From Hydrogenothermaceae bacterium (lineage in GTDB: Bacteria > Aquificota > Aquificia > Aquificales > Hydrogenothermaceae), in the NCBI GenBank assembly GCA_026984355.1, contig JALSSG010000269.1, forward strand, positions 1 through 6,128: a stretch of DNA of 6,128 nt, given 5' to 3'. Shown here piece by piece: positions 5,547-6,128 of the stretch (its first letter is position 1; each line of letters begins with the position of its first letter). The position numbers were made by a program, and so were the translations under genes. Below the pieces are notes generated by a model, which saw only the letters and a program-made list of their open reading frames with translations, was not told the DNA's origin and did no database searches.

Positions 5547-6128
5547 ATGAAGGTTCATGAGCATCAGGCAAAAGAGATTTTTGCAAAATATGGACTCCCT
5601 GTACCAAAAGGATTTCCAGCTTTTACTGTAGAAGAAGCTGTAGAAGCAGCACAGGAACTTGGAACATGGCCTGTTGTTATCAAAGCGCAGATACATGCAG
5701 GTGGTAGAGGAAAAGCAGGTGGAGTAAAATTAGCTAATTCTGTAGAAGAAGTTCAACAAATCGCTGCAGAGCTTCTAGGAAAAAAACTTGCAACATTTCA
5801 AACAGGACCAGAAGGTTTACCAGTAAGCAGACTATATATTGAAGAAGCTACAAATATTTATAAAGAGTTTTATACAGCTATTTTGCTTGATAGAAGTAAA
5901 TCAAAATTAATTCTTATGGCTTCTGCTGAAGGTGGAATGGAAATAGAAGAAGTAGCAGCTAAAAACCCAGAAGCCATTATAACTGTAGAAATAGACCCAT
6001 TCATGGGACTGAGACCTTATCAGGCAAGAGAAGTAGCTATTAAGCTTGGATTTCCAAAAGACCTTATTAATAAAGTTGCAAACGTTTTTCTAAAACTTTA
6101 TGAAGTTTATATAAAAGAAGATGCATCT
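5547..6128 (+). CDS. sucC: Succinyl-CoA synthetase (ADP-forming) beta subunit, N-terminal part cut by the window edge
   Basis: The window contains the first 194 codons, in frame to the right edge; family members have about 385-400 residues. The start is MKVHEHQAKEIFAKYGLPVP, the SucC N-terminal signature of the ATP-grasp domain. Next come VVIKAQIHAGGRGKAGGVK (43-61), the nucleotide-binding loop; a GPEGLPVSRLYIEEA stretch (about 91-105); SAEGGMEIEE (130-139); and IDPFMGLRPYQAR (152-164). With SucD (not in the window) the enzyme couples CoA ligation of succinate to ATP hydrolysis, or the reverse. In a reductive TCA cycle it makes succinyl-CoA for 2-oxoglutarate synthase. AGGAGG at 5536-5541 lies 5 bases before the ATG and 10 bases after the DUF488 stop. 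The homologous citryl-CoA synthetase large subunit of some Aquificota is a less likely alternative, and the missing C-terminal half would help to exclude it. Confidence 0.92.
   Translation, partial: MKVHEHQAKEIFAKYGLPVPKGFPAFTVEEAVEAAQELGTWPVVIKAQIHAGGRGKAGGVKLANSVEEVQQIAAELLGKKLATFQTGPEGLPVSRLYIEEATNIYKEFYTAILLDRSKSKLILMASAEGGMEIEEVAAKNPEAIITVEIDPFMGLRPYQAREVAIKLGFPKDLINKVANVFLKLYEVYIKEDAS

Overview
The window is strongly AT-rich and gene-dense, with short gaps and AGGAGG-type ribosome binding sites. It reads as two back-to-back operons from an autotrophic, probably thermophilic bacterium. Malate dehydrogenase, a two-subunit class I fumarase and succinyl-CoA synthetase sit together, AT content is high, and the proteins are rich in Lys, Glu and Ile. 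This fits the Hydrogenothermaceae of the Aquificota (a Sulfurihydrogenibium-like organism). The assignment is inference from gene content and style, not from a marker gene.

The left half (1-2132) is read on the minus strand. Its order is a LabA/NYN-type putative nuclease, a histone-deacetylase-family Zn amidohydrolase, HemJ protoporphyrinogen IX oxidase, and the first 28 codons of nadC, which runs off the left edge. Gaps of 6, 12 and 16 bases, with each downstream Shine-Dalgarno overlapping or touching the preceding stop codon, indicate one transcript. Heme and NAD cofactor synthesis are thus mixed with a predicted nuclease and a deacylase.

The 184-base divergent intergenic region (2133-2316) holds overlapping promoter-like sequences, an interrupted palindrome (2222-2252) and the most striking non-coding element. 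This is a long hairpin (2267-2319) in front of mdh whose only interruption on the 3' side is a 5-base bulge that is exactly the Shine-Dalgarno GGAGG; the start codon pairs at its base.

The right half (2317-6128) is read on the plus strand: mdh, fumarase alpha, an unrecognised 55-residue ORF, fumarase beta, a DUF488 protein and the first 194 codons of sucC, which runs off the right edge. Run reductively, these enzymes convert oxaloacetate to malate, malate to fumarate, and (after fumarate reductase, not in this window) succinate to succinyl-CoA. That is the C4 arm of the reductive TCA cycle, in roughly pathway order. The small ORF and the DUF488 protein have no known place in that pathway. No mobile element, CRISPR array, tRNA, rRNA or convincing intrinsic terminator was seen.
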